64,000 bases of DNA from Pseudomonas frederiksbergensis (GTDB lineage: Bacteria; Pseudomonadota; Gammaproteobacteria; Pseudomonadales; Pseudomonadaceae), in assembly GCF_003732275.1 (NCBI RefSeq), contig NZ_MOBM01000012.1, positions 434,001-498,000 of the forward strand, read 5' to 3'. Shown piece by piece: positions 1-11,657 of the stretch; position 1 is the stretch's first letter; each line of letters starts with the position of its first letter. Below the pieces are notes generated by a model. It was given only the letters and a program-made list of their open reading frames with translations. It ran no database searches and was not told the origin of the DNA. A program made the translations under genes and the position numbers.

Positions 1-1
1 C

Positions 2-805
<804 letters not shown>

Positions 806-838
806 TGCCCGCATCTGCACTATTTTCAGGAGCTGGAT

Positions 839-1963
839 ATGTCCACCGAACAATTGTCGAAAACCCCGTTGCACGCACTGCACCTCGAACTCGGCGCCCG
901 CATGGTGCCGTTTGCCGGCTATGACATGCCGGTGCAATACCCGTTGGGCGTGATGAAAGAACACCAGCACACCCGTGATCAGGCCGGGCTGTTCGATGTT
1001 TCGCACATGGGCCAGATCCGCCTGACCGGCGCCAACGCGGCCAAAGCCCTGGAAACCCTGGTGCCGGTGGACATCATCGATCTGCCAGTGGGCATGCAGC
1101 GCTACGCGATGTTCACCAACGAGACCGGTGGCATCCTCGACGATCTGATGGTCGCCAATCTCGGTAACGATGAACTGTTCCTGGTGGTCAACGCCGCCTG
1201 CAAGGATCAGGACCTGGCGCACCTGCGCAAGCACATCGGCGACCAATGCACCATCGAGCCGCTGTTCGAAGAGCGCGCACTGCTGGCGTTGCAAGGTCCG
1301 GCCGCCGTCACCGTGCTCGCACGCCTGGCGCCTACAGTTGCGAAGATGACCTTCATGCAATTCGCCCGCGTGAAGCTGTTGGGCGTGGATTGCTTTGTCA
1401 GCCGTTCGGGCTACACCGGCGAAGACGGTTTCGAAATCTCCGTACCAGCGGCCAACGCCGAAGCCCTGGCTCGCGCCCTGCTGGCCGAACCGGAAGTGGC
1501 GGCTATCGGCCTCGGCGCTCGCGATTCCCTGCGCCTGGAAGCTGGCCTGTGCCTCTACGGCCACGACATGAACACCGAAACCACCCCAATCGAAGCGAGC
1601 CTGCTGTGGGCCATCTCCAAGCCTCGTCGTGCCGATGGCGCGCGGGCCGGTGGCTTCCCCGGCGCTGAAACCGTGTTCGCCCAGCAGCAAGCCGGTGTCA
1701 GCCGCAAACGCGTTGGCCTGCTGCCGCAGGAACGTACGCCAGTGCGTGAAGGTGCGGAAATCGTCAACGAAGCCGGCGAAATCATCGGCAGCGTGTGCAG
1801 CGGTGGCTTCGGTCCGACCCTTGGCGGTCCTTTGGCCATGGGTTACCTCGACAGCGCTTATATCGGTCTGGATACGCCGGTTTGGGCAATTGTTCGTGGG
1901 AAAAAGGTGCCTTTGCTTGTAAGCAAAATGCCATTTGTTCCACAACGCTACTATCGCGGTTGA
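839..1963 (+). CDS. gcvT: Glycine cleavage system aminomethyltransferase (T-protein)
   Basis: T-protein of the glycine cleavage complex; it transfers the methylene carbon of glycine from the lipoyl arm of H-protein to tetrahydrofolate, releasing ammonia. The 374-residue product has the usual family length. The folate-binding domain is N-terminal ([18 protein letters not shown] near residue 15) and the motif LCLYGHDMN near residue 235 is typical. A good ribosome site (AGGAG) precedes the ATG at 839. It follows sdaA closely, so the two are probably cotranscribed with gcvH/gcvP/glyA genes left of the window. Confidence 0.97.
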   Translation: MSTEQLSKTPLHALHLELGARMVPFAGYDMPVQYPLGVMKEHQHTRDQAGLFDVSHMGQIRLTGANAAKALETLVPVDIIDLPVGMQRYAMFTNETGGILDDLMVANLGNDELFLVVNAACKDQDLAHLRKHIGDQCTIEPLFEERALLALQGPAAVTVLARLAPTVAKMTFMQFARVKLLGVDCFVSRSGYTGEDGFEISVPAANAEALARALLAEPEVAAIGLGARDSLRLEAGLCLYGHDMNTETTPIEASLLWAISKPRRADGARAGGFPGAETVFAQQQAGVSRKRVGLLPQERTPVREGAEIVNEAGEIIGSVCSGGFGPTLGGPLAMGYLDSAYIGLDTPVWAIVRGKKVPLLVSKMPFVPQRYYRG

Positions 1964-2355
1964 TTGACTGTTTCTATAAGTAACGCGGCTGCGTTAACAA
2001 TGCACTAATGTGTAACGCAGCCGCCATAAAATAGTGCGTACGTTTCGTTTATGAACGTTACTTATAACGATCGAAGACAACTGAACAATGCTATCGAATA
2101 AGCTTGCACTAGTGGCCGCTCTTACTGCCATCAAGCTGAGGAAATCCGGGCCTTCGCAGGGCTTGTTTTTTCTCCCGTAGTTGGCGTAGAGTTTGTTCAC
2201 TGTGTTTGCATGGGTCGCTTGGAATCGTGACCTGGGCAGTAGCCTACAAGTTAGCTACATCCCGTTCGACGTCTTCTTACTCTCCTGCAACCAGCCCCAG
2301 TACTCTTTCACGAGAAGGAGACTGTCATTCATTTTTGCGTCAAAGGAAATAAGAA
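1964..2355 (+). promoter_or_regulatory. Intergenic region with probable promoter and long leader of the cold-shock gene
   Basis: This 392-bp stretch holds no credible gene. A possible sigma-70 promoter is TTGTTT at 2163-2168 and TAGAGT at 2187-2192 with an 18-bp spacer, which would give a leader of about 155 nt before the cold-shock start. Long structured leaders are usual for cspA-type genes and act as RNA thermosensors; that role is inferred here. An imperfect inverted repeat (AACGTTACTTATAACG) lies near 2055-2070. Confidence 0.35.
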
Positions 2356-2568
2356 ATGTCCCAACGTCAGAGCGGTACCGTCAAGTGGTTTAACGACGAG
2401 AAAGGTTTTGGTTTTATCACTCCAGAAAGCGGTCCGGATCTGTTCGTACATTTCCGCGCTATTCAGGGCAACGGCTTCAAGAGCCTGAAAGAAGGCCAGA
2501 AAGTGACTTTCGTTGCTGTGCAAGGCCAGAAAGGCATGCAGGCTGACGAAGTACAAGCAGAAGCCTGA
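2356..2568 (+). CDS. Cold-shock protein, CspA family
   Basis: Small single-stranded nucleic-acid-binding protein (70 residues) made of one OB-fold cold-shock domain. The RNP1 motif KGFGFI and the RNP2 motif LFVHF are intact. Family members act as RNA chaperones that keep mRNA unfolded. An AAAGGAA ribosome site precedes the ATG, and a strong terminator follows directly, so it is probably monocistronic. It resembles Pseudomonas CapB/CspD-like proteins; which paralogue it is cannot be decided here. Confidence 0.95.
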   Translation: MSQRQSGTVKWFNDEKGFGFITPESGPDLFVHFRAIQGNGFKSLKEGQKVTFVAVQGQKGMQADEVQAEA

Positions 2569-2580
2569 TCTTCTGTAACG

Positions 2581-2615
2581 AAAAAGCCCCTGATACTGAT
2601 ATCAGGGGCTTTTTT
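2581..2615 (+). terminator. Rho-independent terminator of the cold-shock gene
   Basis: A near-perfect hairpin (AGCCCCTGATA / TATCAGGGGCT) is followed by a run of T, starting 12 bp after the cold-shock stop codon. Confidence 0.9.
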
Positions 2616-2663
2616 GTGCGCGTAAATCCGTAAAATGGCTTCTTTTTCTGCTCTGAGGCTGCC

Positions 2664-3152
2664 ATGTCGAAACACCTGCTCAACCCACAGGGCGACTTTC
2701 CCGCCGTCGGCCTGGGTCGTCACCTGGCAGCGATGTTCTACGACTTTCTGTTATGCACCGCCCTGCTGATCGTCACCAGCGGCATTTACAAGATGATTCA
2801 GATGGCAATCATCGGCGAAGAAAAAATGCGCGCCCTGACCGAAGCCGGCGCACTCGACGGTGATCCTCTGCTGTCGACGGTGCTACTGTTTGTGCTGTTT
2901 GGCTTCTTCGCCAAGTTCTGGACCTGGTCGGGGCAGACGCTGGGCATGCAGGTCTGGGGCATCCGCGTGCAAAACGCCGACGGCTCATCCATCAGCCTGT
3001 GGCAGGCGCTGCTGCGCTTTGTGGTGTCGATCGCATCCTGGCTATGCCTCGGGCTGGGGTTCTTCTGGTCGCTGTTCGACAAGCAGAAGCGCAGCTGGCA
3101 TGACATCTACTCCAATACCCAGCTTGTACGGATCCCGAAGAAAACCAAATAA
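2664..3152 (+). CDS. RDD family membrane protein
   Basis: A 162-residue membrane protein of the RDD family, whose function is largely unknown (some relatives influence ion transport). Hydrophobic segments lie near residues 22-45, 72-90 and 115-140, with the conserved Gly/Arg-rich start (VGLGRHLAAMFYDF) and a QTLGMQVWGIRV motif between segments. It stands alone between a terminator and a REP-type repeat. A second RDD gene lies at 44090. Confidence 0.85.
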   Translation: MSKHLLNPQGDFPAVGLGRHLAAMFYDFLLCTALLIVTSGIYKMIQMAIIGEEKMRALTEAGALDGDPLLSTVLLFVLFGFFAKFWTWSGQTLGMQVWGIRVQNADGSSISLWQALLRFVVSIASWLCLGLGFFWSLFDKQKRSWHDIYSNTQLVRIPKKTK

Positions 3153-3172
3153 TTGCGCAGAGTACAAATCAT

Positions 3173-3262
3173 TGTGGGAGCGAGCCTGCTCGCGATGGCG
3201 GCGTATCAGTCAACATGGATGTGACTGACAGAACGCTATCGCGAGCAGGCTCGCTCCCACAG
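3173..3262. repeat. REP-type inverted pair (family A)
   Basis: Two arms of TGTGGGAGCGAGCCTGCTCG-type sequence face each other (3173-3195 and 3237-3261), forming a REPIN-like doublet about 90 bp long. The same unit recurs at 27071, 28801 and 37431. It is intergenic, between convergent genes, where it may also act as a transcription end. Confidence 0.9.
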
Positions 3263-3286
3263 TTTTTGCGGCTTAACTGACAGCTC

Positions 3287-4345
3287 TCAGGCGTTGCCGG
3301 CCAACTTCATCCGCGCCGCCTGAGTGAAATCAAGCATCCGCTTCAACGGCCGCACCGCCTGCGGAATCAACGCCGGATCAACGAAGATCTCGTTGGTCCC
3401 TTCACGCAAGCTCTTCAGGGTGCGCTCAAGCGTATTCATCGCCATCCACGGGCAATGCGCGCAACTGCGACAAGCCGCCCCGTTACCGGCCGTTGGCGCC
3501 TCGATAAAGACCTTGTCCGGGCACAGCTGCTGCATCTTGTAGAAGATGCCGCGGTCGGTGGCGACAATCAGGGTCTTGTTCGGCAGACTTTGCGCAGCAG
3601 CGATCAGCTGACTGGTGGAACCCACCGCGTCGGCCAACTCGATGACTGCAGTCGGCGACTCCGGATGCACCAGAATGGCCGCATCCGGGTACAGCGCTTT
3701 CATGTCTTCGAGCTGCTTGGCCTTGAACTCTTCGTGGACGATGCAGGCACCGTCCCACAGCAGCATGTCGGCGCCGGTCTTGCGCTGGATGTAAGTGCCC
3801 AGGTGCTTGTCCGGGGCCCAGATGATGGTTTCGCCGTTATCCATCAGGCTTTCGACGATTTCCAGCGCACAACTGGAAGTCACCACCCAATCCGCCCGGG
3901 CTTTGACTGCCGCCGAAGTGTTGGCATACACCACCACCGTGCGCTCCGGATGCTGATCGCAGAACGCCGAGAACTCGTCTACCGGGCAACCCAGGTCCAG
4001 CGAGCAAGTCGCTTCCAGGGTCGGCATCAGTATGCGTTTTTCAGGGTTGAGGATTTTCGCGGTTTCGCCCATGAACTTCACACCGGCGACCACCACAGTC
4101 TTGGCCGGGTGGGCATTGCCGAAGCGAGCCATCTCCAGAGAGTCGGACACGCAGCCACCGGTTTCTTCGGCCAGGGCCTGAATGACCGGATCGCAATAGA
4201 AGTGGGCAACCAGCACCGCGTCCTGAGCCTTGAGCTCGGCAGCGATGGCAGTACGGTAATAAGCCTCTTCCTCGGCGGTCAGCGGTTTGGGCTGCTTGGC
4301 GTCGAGGTGGGCTTGAACCAGAAGGCGTTCGGAAATCTGCGTCAT
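3287..4345 (-). CDS. nadA: Quinolinate synthase
   Basis: Condenses iminoaspartate with dihydroxyacetone phosphate to form quinolinate in de novo NAD synthesis. The 352-residue length is standard. Cluster-ligand cysteines of the [4Fe-4S] centre are visible in the contexts [19 protein letters not shown] and the C-terminal CRSCAHCPW. It is a single gene, convergent with the RDD gene. Confidence 0.97.
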   Translation of the reverse strand: MTQISERLLVQAHLDAKQPKPLTAEEEAYYRTAIAAELKAQDAVLVAHFYCDPVIQALAEETGGCVSDSLEMARFGNAHPAKTVVVAGVKFMGETAKILNPEKRILMPTLEATCSLDLGCPVDEFSAFCDQHPERTVVVYANTSAAVKARADWVVTSSCALEIVESLMDNGETIIWAPDKHLGTYIQRKTGADMLLWDGACIVHEEFKAKQLEDMKALYPDAAILVHPESPTAVIELADAVGSTSQLIAAAQSLPNKTLIVATDRGIFYKMQQLCPDKVFIEAPTAGNGAACRSCAHCPWMAMNTLERTLKSLREGTNEIFVDPALIPQAVRPLKRMLDFTQAARMKLAGNA

Positions 4346-4544
4346 GTTCGCAAGACCTGCAGGCGCTTTCGCGCGAAAGTCGAGTATACACCCGGCTCCG
4401 GACCCTTCAGGGTACCGCCGGGAGAGTGAGTATTCATCAGGCGTGGATAGCGTTGAAGCTGCGCAAGGCTACAGAATATCCCGTGGATGCAAAAGATGAT
4501 TCTGACCTGCGTCACCCGGACTGAGTCGACCTCAAATCGCGGGC

Positions 4545-4583
4545 AAAAAAAAACCCGGAAATCCTCACTTACGTGGGCCTTCC
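4545..4583 (-). terminator. Probable terminator downstream of tRNA-Lys
   Basis: On the minus strand a GGAA...TTCC hairpin with an inner CCCAC/GTGAGG stem is followed by GGG and nine T residues, about 14 bp after the tRNA 3' end. Confidence 0.7.
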
Positions 4584-4596
4584 AGATTTTTTAAAA

Positions 4597-4672
4597 TGGT
4601 GGGTCGTGTGGGATTCGAACCTACGACCAATTGGTTAAAAGCCAACTGCTCTACCAACTGAGCTAACGACCC
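4597..4672 (-). tRNA. tRNA-Lys(TTT)
   Basis: A 76-nt cloverleaf on the minus strand, with acceptor GGGTCGT pairing ACGACCC, an encoded CCA end, D-loop AGCTCAGTTGGTAGAGC, anticodon loop CTTTTAA (anticodon TTT) and T-arm GGTTCGAATCC. Pseudomonas genomes have this tRNA beside queC. There is no sign of an integrated element at its 3' end. Confidence 0.97.
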
Positions 4673-4735
4673 GCTGTGTGGTGGCGCGTATAATACTGAT
4701 TTTTAAGGACTATTCAACACCTAATTTGAAATAAA

Positions 4736-5428
4736 TCAAAAATAAGGTGTTGGGTCAGTCACACCGGCCGTCGCGAAGCCCTCTGCACGCAGGCGGCAGC
4801 TGTCGCATTTACCGCAAGCGCGGCCATTATCGTCTGCCTGATAGCAGGAAACGGTGAGCCCGTAATCGACGCCAAGCTTCACGCCGGCCTGAACGATCTG
4901 CGCCTTGCTCAGGTTCTGCAGTGGCGCCTGGATACGGAAGCCCTGCCCTTCTACCCCGGCCTTGGTCGCCAGGTTGGCCATGCGCTCGAAGGCTTCGATG
5001 AACTCGGGACGGCAATCCGGGTAACCGGAGTAATCCACCGCGTTGACGCCAATAAAGATGTCACGCGCGCCCAGCACTTCGGCCCAGCCCAGCGCCAGGG
5101 ACAGAAACACGGTGTTGCGCGCCGGCACGTAAGTCACCGGGATACCTTCACCCGGCGTTTCCGGCACATCGATGCTAGTGTCGGTCAGGGCAGAACCGCC
5201 GATACCGTTCAAGTTCAGGCCGATCACCTTGTGCTCGACCACACCCAGGTCCTGGGCGACACGTGCGGCGGCGTGCAATTCGGCGTGTGACCGCTGACCG
5301 TAATCGAAGCTCATGGTGTAGCAGCGGTAGCCTTCAGCACGGGCCATGGCCACGACTGTCGCGGAGTCGAGGCCGCCGGACAGCAGGATGACCGCACGTT
5401 TTTCAGCAGTGTTCGTTTGTTCAGTCAT
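4736..5428 (-). CDS. queC: 7-cyano-7-deazaguanine synthase
   Basis: Makes preQ0 from 7-carboxy-7-deazaguanine, ammonia and ATP, a step in queuosine synthesis for tRNA wobble modification. The PP-loop motif [10 protein letters not shown] lies at residues 13-22 and the C-terminal zinc site is CGKCDSC plus an upstream cysteine. The ATG at 5428 is chosen because homologues begin MTEQ; it follows the queE stop by one base (TGAAATG), showing translational coupling. A longer frame back to 5524 lies inside queE and is not credible. Product 230 residues. Confidence 0.96.
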   Translation of the reverse strand: MTEQTNTAEKRAVILLSGGLDSATVVAMARAEGYRCYTMSFDYGQRSHAELHAAARVAQDLGVVEHKVIGLNLNGIGGSALTDTSIDVPETPGEGIPVTYVPARNTVFLSLALGWAEVLGARDIFIGVNAVDYSGYPDCRPEFIEAFERMANLATKAGVEGQGFRIQAPLQNLSKAQIVQAGVKLGVDYGLTVSCYQADDNGRACGKCDSCRLRAEGFATAGVTDPTPYF

Positions 5429-5429
5429 T

Positions 5430-6077
5430 TCAGCGCCCCGGCTCGTCATTCCAAAGATATTTATGCAGCTGCAATTGCAGACGCACAGGCAGATTGTCCG
5501 CCACCACCCAGTCCGCCAGATCACGCGCGTTCAGGTCATGGTGGCTCGGCGAGAACAGGACTTCGCCGGCACGCTGATCCAGACCGTATTGAATCAGCTT
5601 GGACACGGCCCAGTCGTAGTCTTCCCGCGAGCAGATGACAAACTTTACCTGATCGTTAGGCGTGAGCAGTTCGATGTTCTCGTAGCGGTTGCGGTGCGCT
5701 TCTTTCGAGCCCGGGGTTTTCAGGTCGACGACGCGACTGACCCGCGGATCGACCGCCGAGATGTCCAGCGCGCCACTGGTTTCCAGCGACACTTCGTAAC
5801 CGGCATCACACAACTGCTTGAGCAAGGGAATGGCATTCGGTTGCGCCAGGGGTTCGCCGCCCGTGACACAAACATAACGCGGGCGAAAACCGGCCACTTG
5901 CTCGAGGATGTCGTCGAGCGTGCGAATGGTGCCGCCAGTGAACGCGTAGGCGCTGTCGCAGTATTGGCAACGCAATGGGCAACCGGTCAGGCGCACAAAA
6001 ACAGTGGGCAGCCCGGCAGTCCGCGTTTCACCCTGCAACGAGTAGAAAACTTCGGTGATTCTCAATGTGTCTTGCAT
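5430..6077 (-). CDS. queE: 7-carboxy-7-deazaguanine synthase
   Basis: Radical SAM enzyme that turns 6-carboxy-tetrahydropterin into 7-carboxy-7-deazaguanine, the step before QueC. The cluster motif CPLRCQYC (CX3CX2C) lies near residue 30, with LTGCPLRC context, and the GGEP motif near residue 75. ATG at 6077 gives 215 residues; a GTG at 6086 is an alternative three codons upstream. First gene of a two-gene unit with queC. Confidence 0.96.
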   Translation of the reverse strand: MQDTLRITEVFYSLQGETRTAGLPTVFVRLTGCPLRCQYCDSAYAFTGGTIRTLDDILEQVAGFRPRYVCVTGGEPLAQPNAIPLLKQLCDAGYEVSLETSGALDISAVDPRVSRVVDLKTPGSKEAHRNRYENIELLTPNDQVKFVICSREDYDWAVSKLIQYGLDQRAGEVLFSPSHHDLNARDLADWVVADNLPVRLQLQLHKYLWNDEPGR

Positions 6078-6194
6078 AGTCGCCACGGGCGTAACAGCTA
6101 AACAGGCTGTCCGCCTCCGTCAGGCACTTCAAGGAACCTCGCCAACGCGTAGATCCCAAAAAGCGTGTTTCATAAAAAGGGCATGAATTCTAAC

Positions 6195-6224
6195 GAAAAA
6201 ACCCGCGACAAGCGCGGGTTTCTT
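6195..6224 (-). terminator. Terminator of the Tol-Pal operon
   Basis: Minus-strand hairpin AACCCGCGCTTGTCGCGGGTT followed by a T run, about 20 bp after the cpoB stop codon. Confidence 0.85.
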
Positions 6225-6243
6225 CAAAACAGACCAAGCATGC

Positions 6244-7095
6244 TTACATGCGCTGCAAATCGCGTTGCGCCAACTGAGCGGCGGAGGTGCCCGGATATTG
6301 GGACACGACCTGTTGCAGAATGCCTTTGACCCTGTCGGTATGACCGAGACGGCGCTCTACATCAGCGAGCTTGTACAGCGAATCAGGCACTTTGGGGTGC
6401 TTGGGGTACAGCTGCGAAACCTTGGCAAATGCCTGACCTGCACCTTGCAGATCGCCTTTGGCCAGGTTCACTTCACCCAACCAGTACTGGGCGTTGCCCG
6501 CGTATTGGCTGTTCGGGTATTTGCGCAGGAATGCGGCGAAAGCCTGGCTGGCCTTGTCGAAATCCTTGGCTTTGATCAGGTCGAAGGCTGCATCGTAATA
6601 CAGTTTTTCCTTCGCCGGATCAGCCGGTTCGCTACCCGCGGCAGGCGTTTGTGTGGAAGTGGCAGCGGCTGCCGCTCCGGTACCTGCGCCGGCTGCTGCA
6701 CCAGGGGCATTCAAATTGCCACCGGTGGAAGAATTATCAGGAGTCGCGGCTGGTGCAACGCCGGTTCCTATGCGCCGATCAAGATCCTGATATCGCTCCA
6801 GGTTCTCTTGCTTCATGCGCGCTACATCATTTTGCAGAACTTCGATCACACCCTGTTGGCGTGAGATCTGCTCCTGCATGGATTGCAGTTGGTTGAACAG
6901 CTCGCCCTGTGCCGAGACAGGGGCCGAAACCCCTCCCCCGGCATAGGCGCCGTTCGTACCGTAACCCGCAGGCGGATAACTACTCCCGCTATTGTTATAG
7001 CCAGAGTTGTCCTCGACCACAGGAACCGCAGCCCACACCGCAAGCGGTGCGAGGCTGAGAGCCAAAACAGTTACAGCACGACGGCACGTTCGCAT
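6244..7095 (-). CDS. cpoB: Tol-Pal system protein CpoB (YbgF)
   Basis: Periplasmic protein that coordinates peptidoglycan synthesis with outer-membrane constriction through TolA in other bacteria. The 283-residue product has a signal peptide (cleavage likely after AVWA, about residue 22), a trimerising coiled coil (about 60-105), an Ala/Gly/Pro-rich linker and C-terminal TPR repeats (about 165-283). It is the last gene of the operon, six bases after pal. Confidence 0.93.
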   Translation of the reverse strand: MRTCRRAVTVLALSLAPLAVWAAVPVVEDNSGYNNSGSSYPPAGYGTNGAYAGGGVSAPVSAQGELFNQLQSMQEQISRQQGVIEVLQNDVARMKQENLERYQDLDRRIGTGVAPAATPDNSSTGGNLNAPGAAAGAGTGAAAAATSTQTPAAGSEPADPAKEKLYYDAAFDLIKAKDFDKASQAFAAFLRKYPNSQYAGNAQYWLGEVNLAKGDLQGAGQAFAKVSQLYPKHPKVPDSLYKLADVERRLGHTDRVKGILQQVVSQYPGTSAAQLAQRDLQRM

Positions 7096-7101
7096 GACGA
7101 A

Positions 7102-7599
7102 TTACTTACGCAGTTCGACGCGACGGTTTTGAGCCCAGGACTGCTCGTCGTTGCCGGTAGCAACTGGACGCTCTTCGCCGTAGGAAACCAGTTCCAGCTG
7201 AGCTGGGGAAACACCTTGCAGTACCAGGTAGCGCTGAACGGCTTTCGCACGACGCTCGCCCAGTGCCATGTTGTACTCACGAGTACCACGTTCGTCGGTG
7301 TTGCCTTCCAGAACAACGCGAGCGCCGTTTGCTTTCAGGTCTTTGGCGTGAACGTCCAGAGCGCGCATAGCTTCTGGCTTCAGGTCCGAGCTGTCGTATT
7401 CGAAGTAGAAGGTGGTGATTGCGCGCAGAGCAGCTTCTTCGCTCAGGGAGCCGTCAACAGCACCAGTGTTAGCGCCGTAACCAGCGTTTGGATCAACAGC
7501 GCCTTCACCGGCGTTGTCGCCGCCTTTGGACGAGCAACCTACAGCTACAGCCATGGCCAGAGCCAGCGCAGCAAATTTACCAAACTTCAGCATTTCCAT
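7102..7599 (-). CDS. pal: Peptidoglycan-associated lipoprotein (OprL)
   Basis: Outer-membrane lipoprotein that anchors the membrane to peptidoglycan and is moved by TolB. The 165-residue product has a lipoprotein signal with the acylated cysteine at AVGC (residue 22) and an OmpA-like peptidoglycan-binding domain from about residue 58, including [12 protein letters not shown]. It lies between tolB and cpoB. Confidence 0.97.
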   Translation of the reverse strand: MEMLKFGKFAALALAMAVAVGCSSKGGDNAGEGAVDPNAGYGANTGAVDGSLSEEAALRAITTFYFEYDSSDLKPEAMRALDVHAKDLKANGARVVLEGNTDERGTREYNMALGERRAKAVQRYLVLQGVSPAQLELVSYGEERPVATGNDEQSWAQNRRVELRK

Positions 7600-7651
7600 C
7601 GTGAAACTCCTAATGAACCCCAGTGTGTTAAGTACAACGTGTAGCGCCGCG

Positions 7652-8953
7652 TCAGTTCAGGTAAGGGGACCAGGAAGGTTCTCTGACTTCGCCTTGTGCG
7701 GTAGGAAGCGGGAGCCTTACGCGTCCATTAATGGACACGAGCATCAAGACTCCCCGGCCCTGCTGGCGGGTGGCGTAGATTACCATGGTGCCGTTGGGCG
7801 CAACAGTAGGTGACTCGTCCAGAGTGCTATCAGTGAGGATCTTTACACTACCTCGCTGCAAATCCTGGGCCGCCACCTTGAAATTAGTGAAGCCTTCCTG
7901 ACGATGGATCATCACCAGGGTCTTTTCATCAGCCGACAGTTTAGGGTTGGCGTTGTAGTTACCGATGAAGGTCACACGCTCCGCACCACCACCGCTTGCG
8001 CTGGTTTTGTAGATCTGTGGCTTGCCGCCACGGTCGGAGGTGAAGTAGATGGTCGAACCATCTTTACCCCAGAACGGTTCGGTGTTGATGCCTTGACCGT
8101 TGGTGACGCGACTGATCTGACGCGAACCCAGGTTCATTACATAAATGTCCGGGTTGCCGTCTTTCGACAGTACGAACGCCAGGCGCTGACCATCCGGCGA
8201 CCATGCTGGCGCACCATTCAGGCCTTCGAAGTTGGTGATCTGCTCACGGCGACCGGTGTCGATGTTCTGCATGAAAATACGCGGACGCTTCTGCTCGAAC
8301 GACACGTAGGCGATGCGCTTGCCATCCGGTGCAAAACGCGGCGACAGGATCGGCTCGCGCGATTGCAGCAGGGTCACGGCACGGGCACCGTCATAGTCCG
8401 AACGTTGCAGCGTGTAGCGGGTGTTCTTCTCAGAGAACCGTTCGGCCGTCACGTACAGCAGACGAGTCGAGAACGCACCTTTGATACCGGTGAGTTTCTC
8501 GAACGACTGGTCGGAGATGTAGTGCGCCATGTCGCGCAGTTGATCGACGCTGCCCGACACGCTGCCGGTCAACACTTGCTGCTCGGTGGCGACGTTGAAC
8601 AGTGCGTATTGAACCTGCAGGCGACCGCCCGCTGGAACGATACTGCCGACCATAATGTACTGGGCGCCAACAGCCTTCCAGTCACGGAAAATGATTTCGC
8701 TCGCCTGGCTTGGCTGGCTGATCATGTTCTGCTTTGGAATCGGTGCGTAGTAACCCGAGTTACGCAGGTCGTTACCGATGATTTCGGCCATGTCATCCGG
8801 CAGCACGGTGCCACCCTGGAAACCGAATGGCACTACGGCAATTGGAGTTGCCTGGGAGCTACCACTGCTGACCAGGATATTTTTTTCATCTGCCGTGGCC
8901 AGTCCTGCAAAGCAGAACATGACTACAAGCAGTCCTCGAAGAAGGTTTCTCAC
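7652..8953 (-). CDS. tolB: Tol-Pal system beta-propeller protein TolB
   Basis: Periplasmic protein linking TolA to Pal. The 433-residue product has a signal peptide ending near LATA (residue 21), an N-terminal alpha/beta domain, and TolB propeller blades from about residue 200 with repeated [13 protein letters not shown] motifs. Its start overlaps the tolA stop by four bases. Confidence 0.97.
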   Translation of the reverse strand: MRNLLRGLLVVMFCFAGLATADEKNILVSSGSSQATPIAVVPFGFQGGTVLPDDMAEIIGNDLRNSGYYAPIPKQNMISQPSQASEIIFRDWKAVGAQYIMVGSIVPAGGRLQVQYALFNVATEQQVLTGSVSGSVDQLRDMAHYISDQSFEKLTGIKGAFSTRLLYVTAERFSEKNTRYTLQRSDYDGARAVTLLQSREPILSPRFAPDGKRIAYVSFEQKRPRIFMQNIDTGRREQITNFEGLNGAPAWSPDGQRLAFVLSKDGNPDIYVMNLGSRQISRVTNGQGINTEPFWGKDGSTIYFTSDRGGKPQIYKTSASGGGAERVTFIGNYNANPKLSADEKTLVMIHRQEGFTNFKVAAQDLQRGSVKILTDSTLDESPTVAPNGTMVIYATRQQGRGVLMLVSINGRVRLPLPTAQGEVREPSWSPYLN

Positions 8954-10029
8954 AAGGCTAGATCCTCAGGTGTGAATGTCATCTTGAATGAACGATAGGG
9001 TGCGAAATCAGCTGGCTTCAGACCCTGCATTTCGGTCAATCGACCAATATTTTTTACCGCCGCTACCGCTGAACTGTCGAACGGCACATCACCACTGGAA
9101 CGGGCAACCGATACACCGGAGATCGTTCCGTCAGGCAGCATGTTGATTTGCAGGATCACTTTCATGCCCTTGCGGGCCGACGGTGGCTGCGCCCAACCTT
9201 CAGAAGCGCGCGAGCGAATCAGGTCATCGAAGTTGCCGGCGACTTCGTCACCCTGCTCATCGGCCAAGGCCTGCTGACGCTGCGGCGTGTCGGAAAGCAA
9301 ATCTGCCAGGGCCTGAGCCTTTTTCTCATCGACGGATTTACGTGCCGCTTCCTGCGATTTTTTCTTCGCGGCATCGGCAGCAGCTTTCTTCTTCGCGTCT
9401 TCGGCGACTTTCTTCTTCGCCTCTTCAGCTTCAGATTTCTTCTTGGCGTCTTCGGCGGCTTTCTTTTTCGCGTCTTCGACGATCTTTTTCTTCGCTTCTT
9501 CAGCGGCCGCTTTCTTGGCCTCTTCTTCAGCAGCTTTCTTGGCTTCTTCTTCAGATTTCTTCTTGGCTATATCAGCCAATTGTTTCTCTTCGGCCTTTTT
9601 GGCTTCGGCGGTCTTCTTGGCTTCATCGGCTTTCTTGGCTTCATCAGCCTTTTTTGCCTCTTCCGCTTTCTTCGTCTCGTCGGCCTTCTTGGATTCTTCG
9701 GCTTTTTGAGCCGCATCTTCCTTCTTTTGTTCCGCGGCCTTGATCGCTTCCTGCTCGATCTTTTTCTGTTCCATCTGTTCGACTTCGGTCTGGCGCGCAG
9801 CAGATTTCTGCGCTTCACCCGCAATCTTCTGATTGGTCTGGGTGGTCGCCCGACTTTTCGATTTCAACTGGTACAGGGTCGCCTGGACGATCGGCTTGGC
9901 CGGCGGCAGCTCCGGTGTGAAGGCGAAACTGACAAACAGCATGCCGAACACCAGCACGTGCAAGACAATCGCCCAGACACTAGGCCAGAAGTAGCTTTCC
10001 GAGGCGGACGGCTCTCGCATTTGCTGCAT
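8950..10029 (-). CDS. tolA: Tol-Pal system protein TolA
   Basis: Inner-membrane protein that spans the periplasm and transmits the proton-motive-force energy of TolQR to TolB/Pal. Of 359 residues, one membrane segment lies near 14-36, a long Lys/Ala/Glu-rich helix near 75-245, and the globular TolA-III domain at the C-terminus ([15 protein letters not shown]). The low-complexity helix gives strongly biased antisense frames. The start overlaps the tolR stop by one base. Confidence 0.96.
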   Translation of the reverse strand: MQQMREPSASESYFWPSVWAIVLHVLVFGMLFVSFAFTPELPPAKPIVQATLYQLKSKSRATTQTNQKIAGEAQKSAARQTEVEQMEQKKIEQEAIKAAEQKKEDAAQKAEESKKADETKKAEEAKKADEAKKADEAKKTAEAKKAEEKQLADIAKKKSEEEAKKAAEEEAKKAAAEEAKKKIVEDAKKKAAEDAKKKSEAEEAKKKVAEDAKKKAAADAAKKKSQEAARKSVDEKKAQALADLLSDTPQRQQALADEQGDEVAGNFDDLIRSRASEGWAQPPSARKGMKVILQINMLPDGTISGVSVARSSGDVPFDSSAVAAVKNIGRLTEMQGLKPADFAPYRSFKMTFTPEDLAL

Positions 10030-10490
10030 CAGGGTGCCTCGGTAATCAAGCCAACATTACCGACCCCGGCTTTCTGCAACCCGCCCATCGCGCCCATGAC
10101 GGAGCCGTAATCGACAGTCTTGTCGCCGCGAATGAATACCTGGGTACGCTTGCCGCCTTCAGTACCGGCGCGAATGATCTTGGTCACCGCGTCGGTCATT
10201 TGCGGCAAGGTCATGGCCTTGTCCTGCTGCTTTTCGGTGTCGACTTCGCTGCCAAGGTTCCAGTAGTAGGTCTTGTCAGACTTGATCGAAATGGTCAGGA
10301 CCTGAGTGTTGTTGTCCTGCGGCAAGGCTTCGCTGGAAACCTTGGGCAGATCAACTTTCACGCCCTGATTGAGCATCGGCGCGGTCACCATGAAGATGAC
10401 CAGCAGTACCAGCATCACGTCGATGTAAGGCACCACGTTCATCTCGGCAACCGGCTTGCGCTTTTTGCGAGCTCGAGCGATTAAAGCCAT
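10029..10490 (-). CDS. tolR: Tol-Pal system protein TolR
   Basis: Inner-membrane ExbD-family partner of TolQ; together they form the proton channel that powers TolA. The 153-residue product has one membrane helix near residues 20-40 that contains the proton-path Asp (NVVPYIDVMLVLLVIFMV), then a periplasmic domain. It is 14 bp downstream of tolQ. Confidence 0.96.
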   Translation of the reverse strand: MALIARARKKRKPVAEMNVVPYIDVMLVLLVIFMVTAPMLNQGVKVDLPKVSSEALPQDNNTQVLTISIKSDKTYYWNLGSEVDTEKQQDKAMTLPQMTDAVTKIIRAGTEGGKRTQVFIRGDKTVDYGSVMGAMGGLQKAGVGNVGLITEAP

Positions 10491-10504
10491 TGGAAATTAC
10501 CTGC

Positions 10505-11200
10505 TTATTCTTCGCTGGTGTGCACTTTGCGGTGCAGGATCGCCTGGAATTCATCGGCGAAGGTGTAGTAACGGCCCAGCAGGGTTTCGCTGCGAGCAGC
10601 AAAACGGTTGTAAGCGATAACGGCCGGGATAGCGGCGAACAGACCGATCGCGGTGGCAATCAGTGCTTCGGCAATACCCGGGGCCACGGTGGCCAGGGTC
10701 GCTTGCTGGGCAGTTGCCAGACCACGGAAGGAGTTCATGATGCCCCAGACCGTACCGAACAGACCGATGTACGGGCTGACAGAACCGACGGTGGCGAGGA
10801 ATGGCAGGCTCTGCTCGAGCTTTTCTTCCTCACGGGAGATGGCCACGCGCATGGCACGGGCCACGCCTTCCATGACCGCTTCCGGGTCCACGCCTGACTG
10901 CTGACGCAGACGGGAGAATTCCTTGAAGCCAGCACGGAAGATCTGCTCGACGCCCGAATCCGGATCAGGGTTGCTGCCGGCCTGACGGTAGAGTTTGGAC
11001 AGGTCGATACCCGACCAGAAGCGCTCTTCAAAGCTCTCCAGGGCGCGTCGACCGGCACGCAGCAAGTTGCTGCGCTGAAAGATCATGATCCATGAGGTCA
11101 CCGATGCGGCTACCAGGATCAGCATTACCAGTTGCACCACGATACTGGCATTGCTGACCAGGCTCCACATGGAGGAATGGTCGACGACGTTAGCTTCCAC
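10505..11200 (-). CDS. tolQ: Tol-Pal system protein TolQ
   Basis: MotA/TolQ/ExbB-family proton channel subunit with three membrane helices (near residues 15-38, 135-160, 170-195) in 231 residues. Conserved helix context [20 protein letters not shown] is present. The start overlaps the end of ybgC by 11 bases, so the two are translationally coupled. Confidence 0.97.
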   Translation of the reverse strand: MEANVVDHSSMWSLVSNASIVVQLVMLILVAASVTSWIMIFQRSNLLRAGRRALESFEERFWSGIDLSKLYRQAGSNPDPDSGVEQIFRAGFKEFSRLRQQSGVDPEAVMEGVARAMRVAISREEEKLEQSLPFLATVGSVSPYIGLFGTVWGIMNSFRGLATAQQATLATVAPGIAEALIATAIGLFAAIPAVIAYNRFAARSETLLGRYYTFADEFQAILHRKVHTSEE

Positions 11201-11657
11201 GCTTTATCTCCTGCTTTGAGTGTGTACCCGCGCCGCTCACGTCGGCAAAGACCGCACGTAGAGCTTCGGGAATGGCCCGGGGTTTTAAACTGTTAGTGCG
11301 CACACAGGCCACCAGAAACTGCCCTTCGCAGAGCAGCACATTATCCGTAGCCCGCCTGACCTGCTGTTTGAAGCGCAGGCTGACCCGGTTCAATTCAATT
11401 ACTTCAGCGCTTACCAGCAGTTCGTCATCCAGTCGCGCCGGCGCGTGGTAACGCGCTTCGCTGGAATGCACGACGAACAACAGGTCCTCCCCTGCCAGCG
11501 CCGACTGGGCAAAGCCCAGCTCCCGGAGCCGCTCGGTTCGAGCCCGTTCCATAAACTTGAGGTAATTGACGTAATACACGATGCCGCCCGCATCGGTGTC
11601 CTCGTAATAAACGCGACAACGAAGTGCGAACGGCTCAAGCCCGTTTTGCGCGCGCAT
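11190..11657 (-). CDS. ybgC: Tol-Pal-associated acyl-CoA thioesterase
   Basis: Hotdog-fold thioesterase of the 4-hydroxybenzoyl-CoA type, 155 residues. The catalytic-loop motif [17 protein letters not shown] near residue 17 contains the active-site Asp. It heads the tolQRAB-pal-cpoB operon, a conserved arrangement in proteobacteria; the physiological substrate in Pseudomonas is not settled. Confidence 0.94.
   Translation of the reverse strand: MRAQNGLEPFALRCRVYYEDTDAGGIVYYVNYLKFMERARTERLRELGFAQSALAGEDLLFVVHSSEARYHAPARLDDELLVSAEVIELNRVSLRFKQQVRRATDNVLLCEGQFLVACVRTNSLKPRAIPEALRAVFADVSGAGTHSKQEIKRGS

Noticed and set aside
4597..4672. tRNA-Lys as an attachment site for an element
   Set aside because: No integrase gene and no repeat of the tRNA 3' end nearby; flanking genes are core.
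9443..9743. Frames rich in Ser/Phe/Leu opposite tolA
   Set aside because: They mirror the Lys/Ala-rich helix of TolA and are compositional artefacts.
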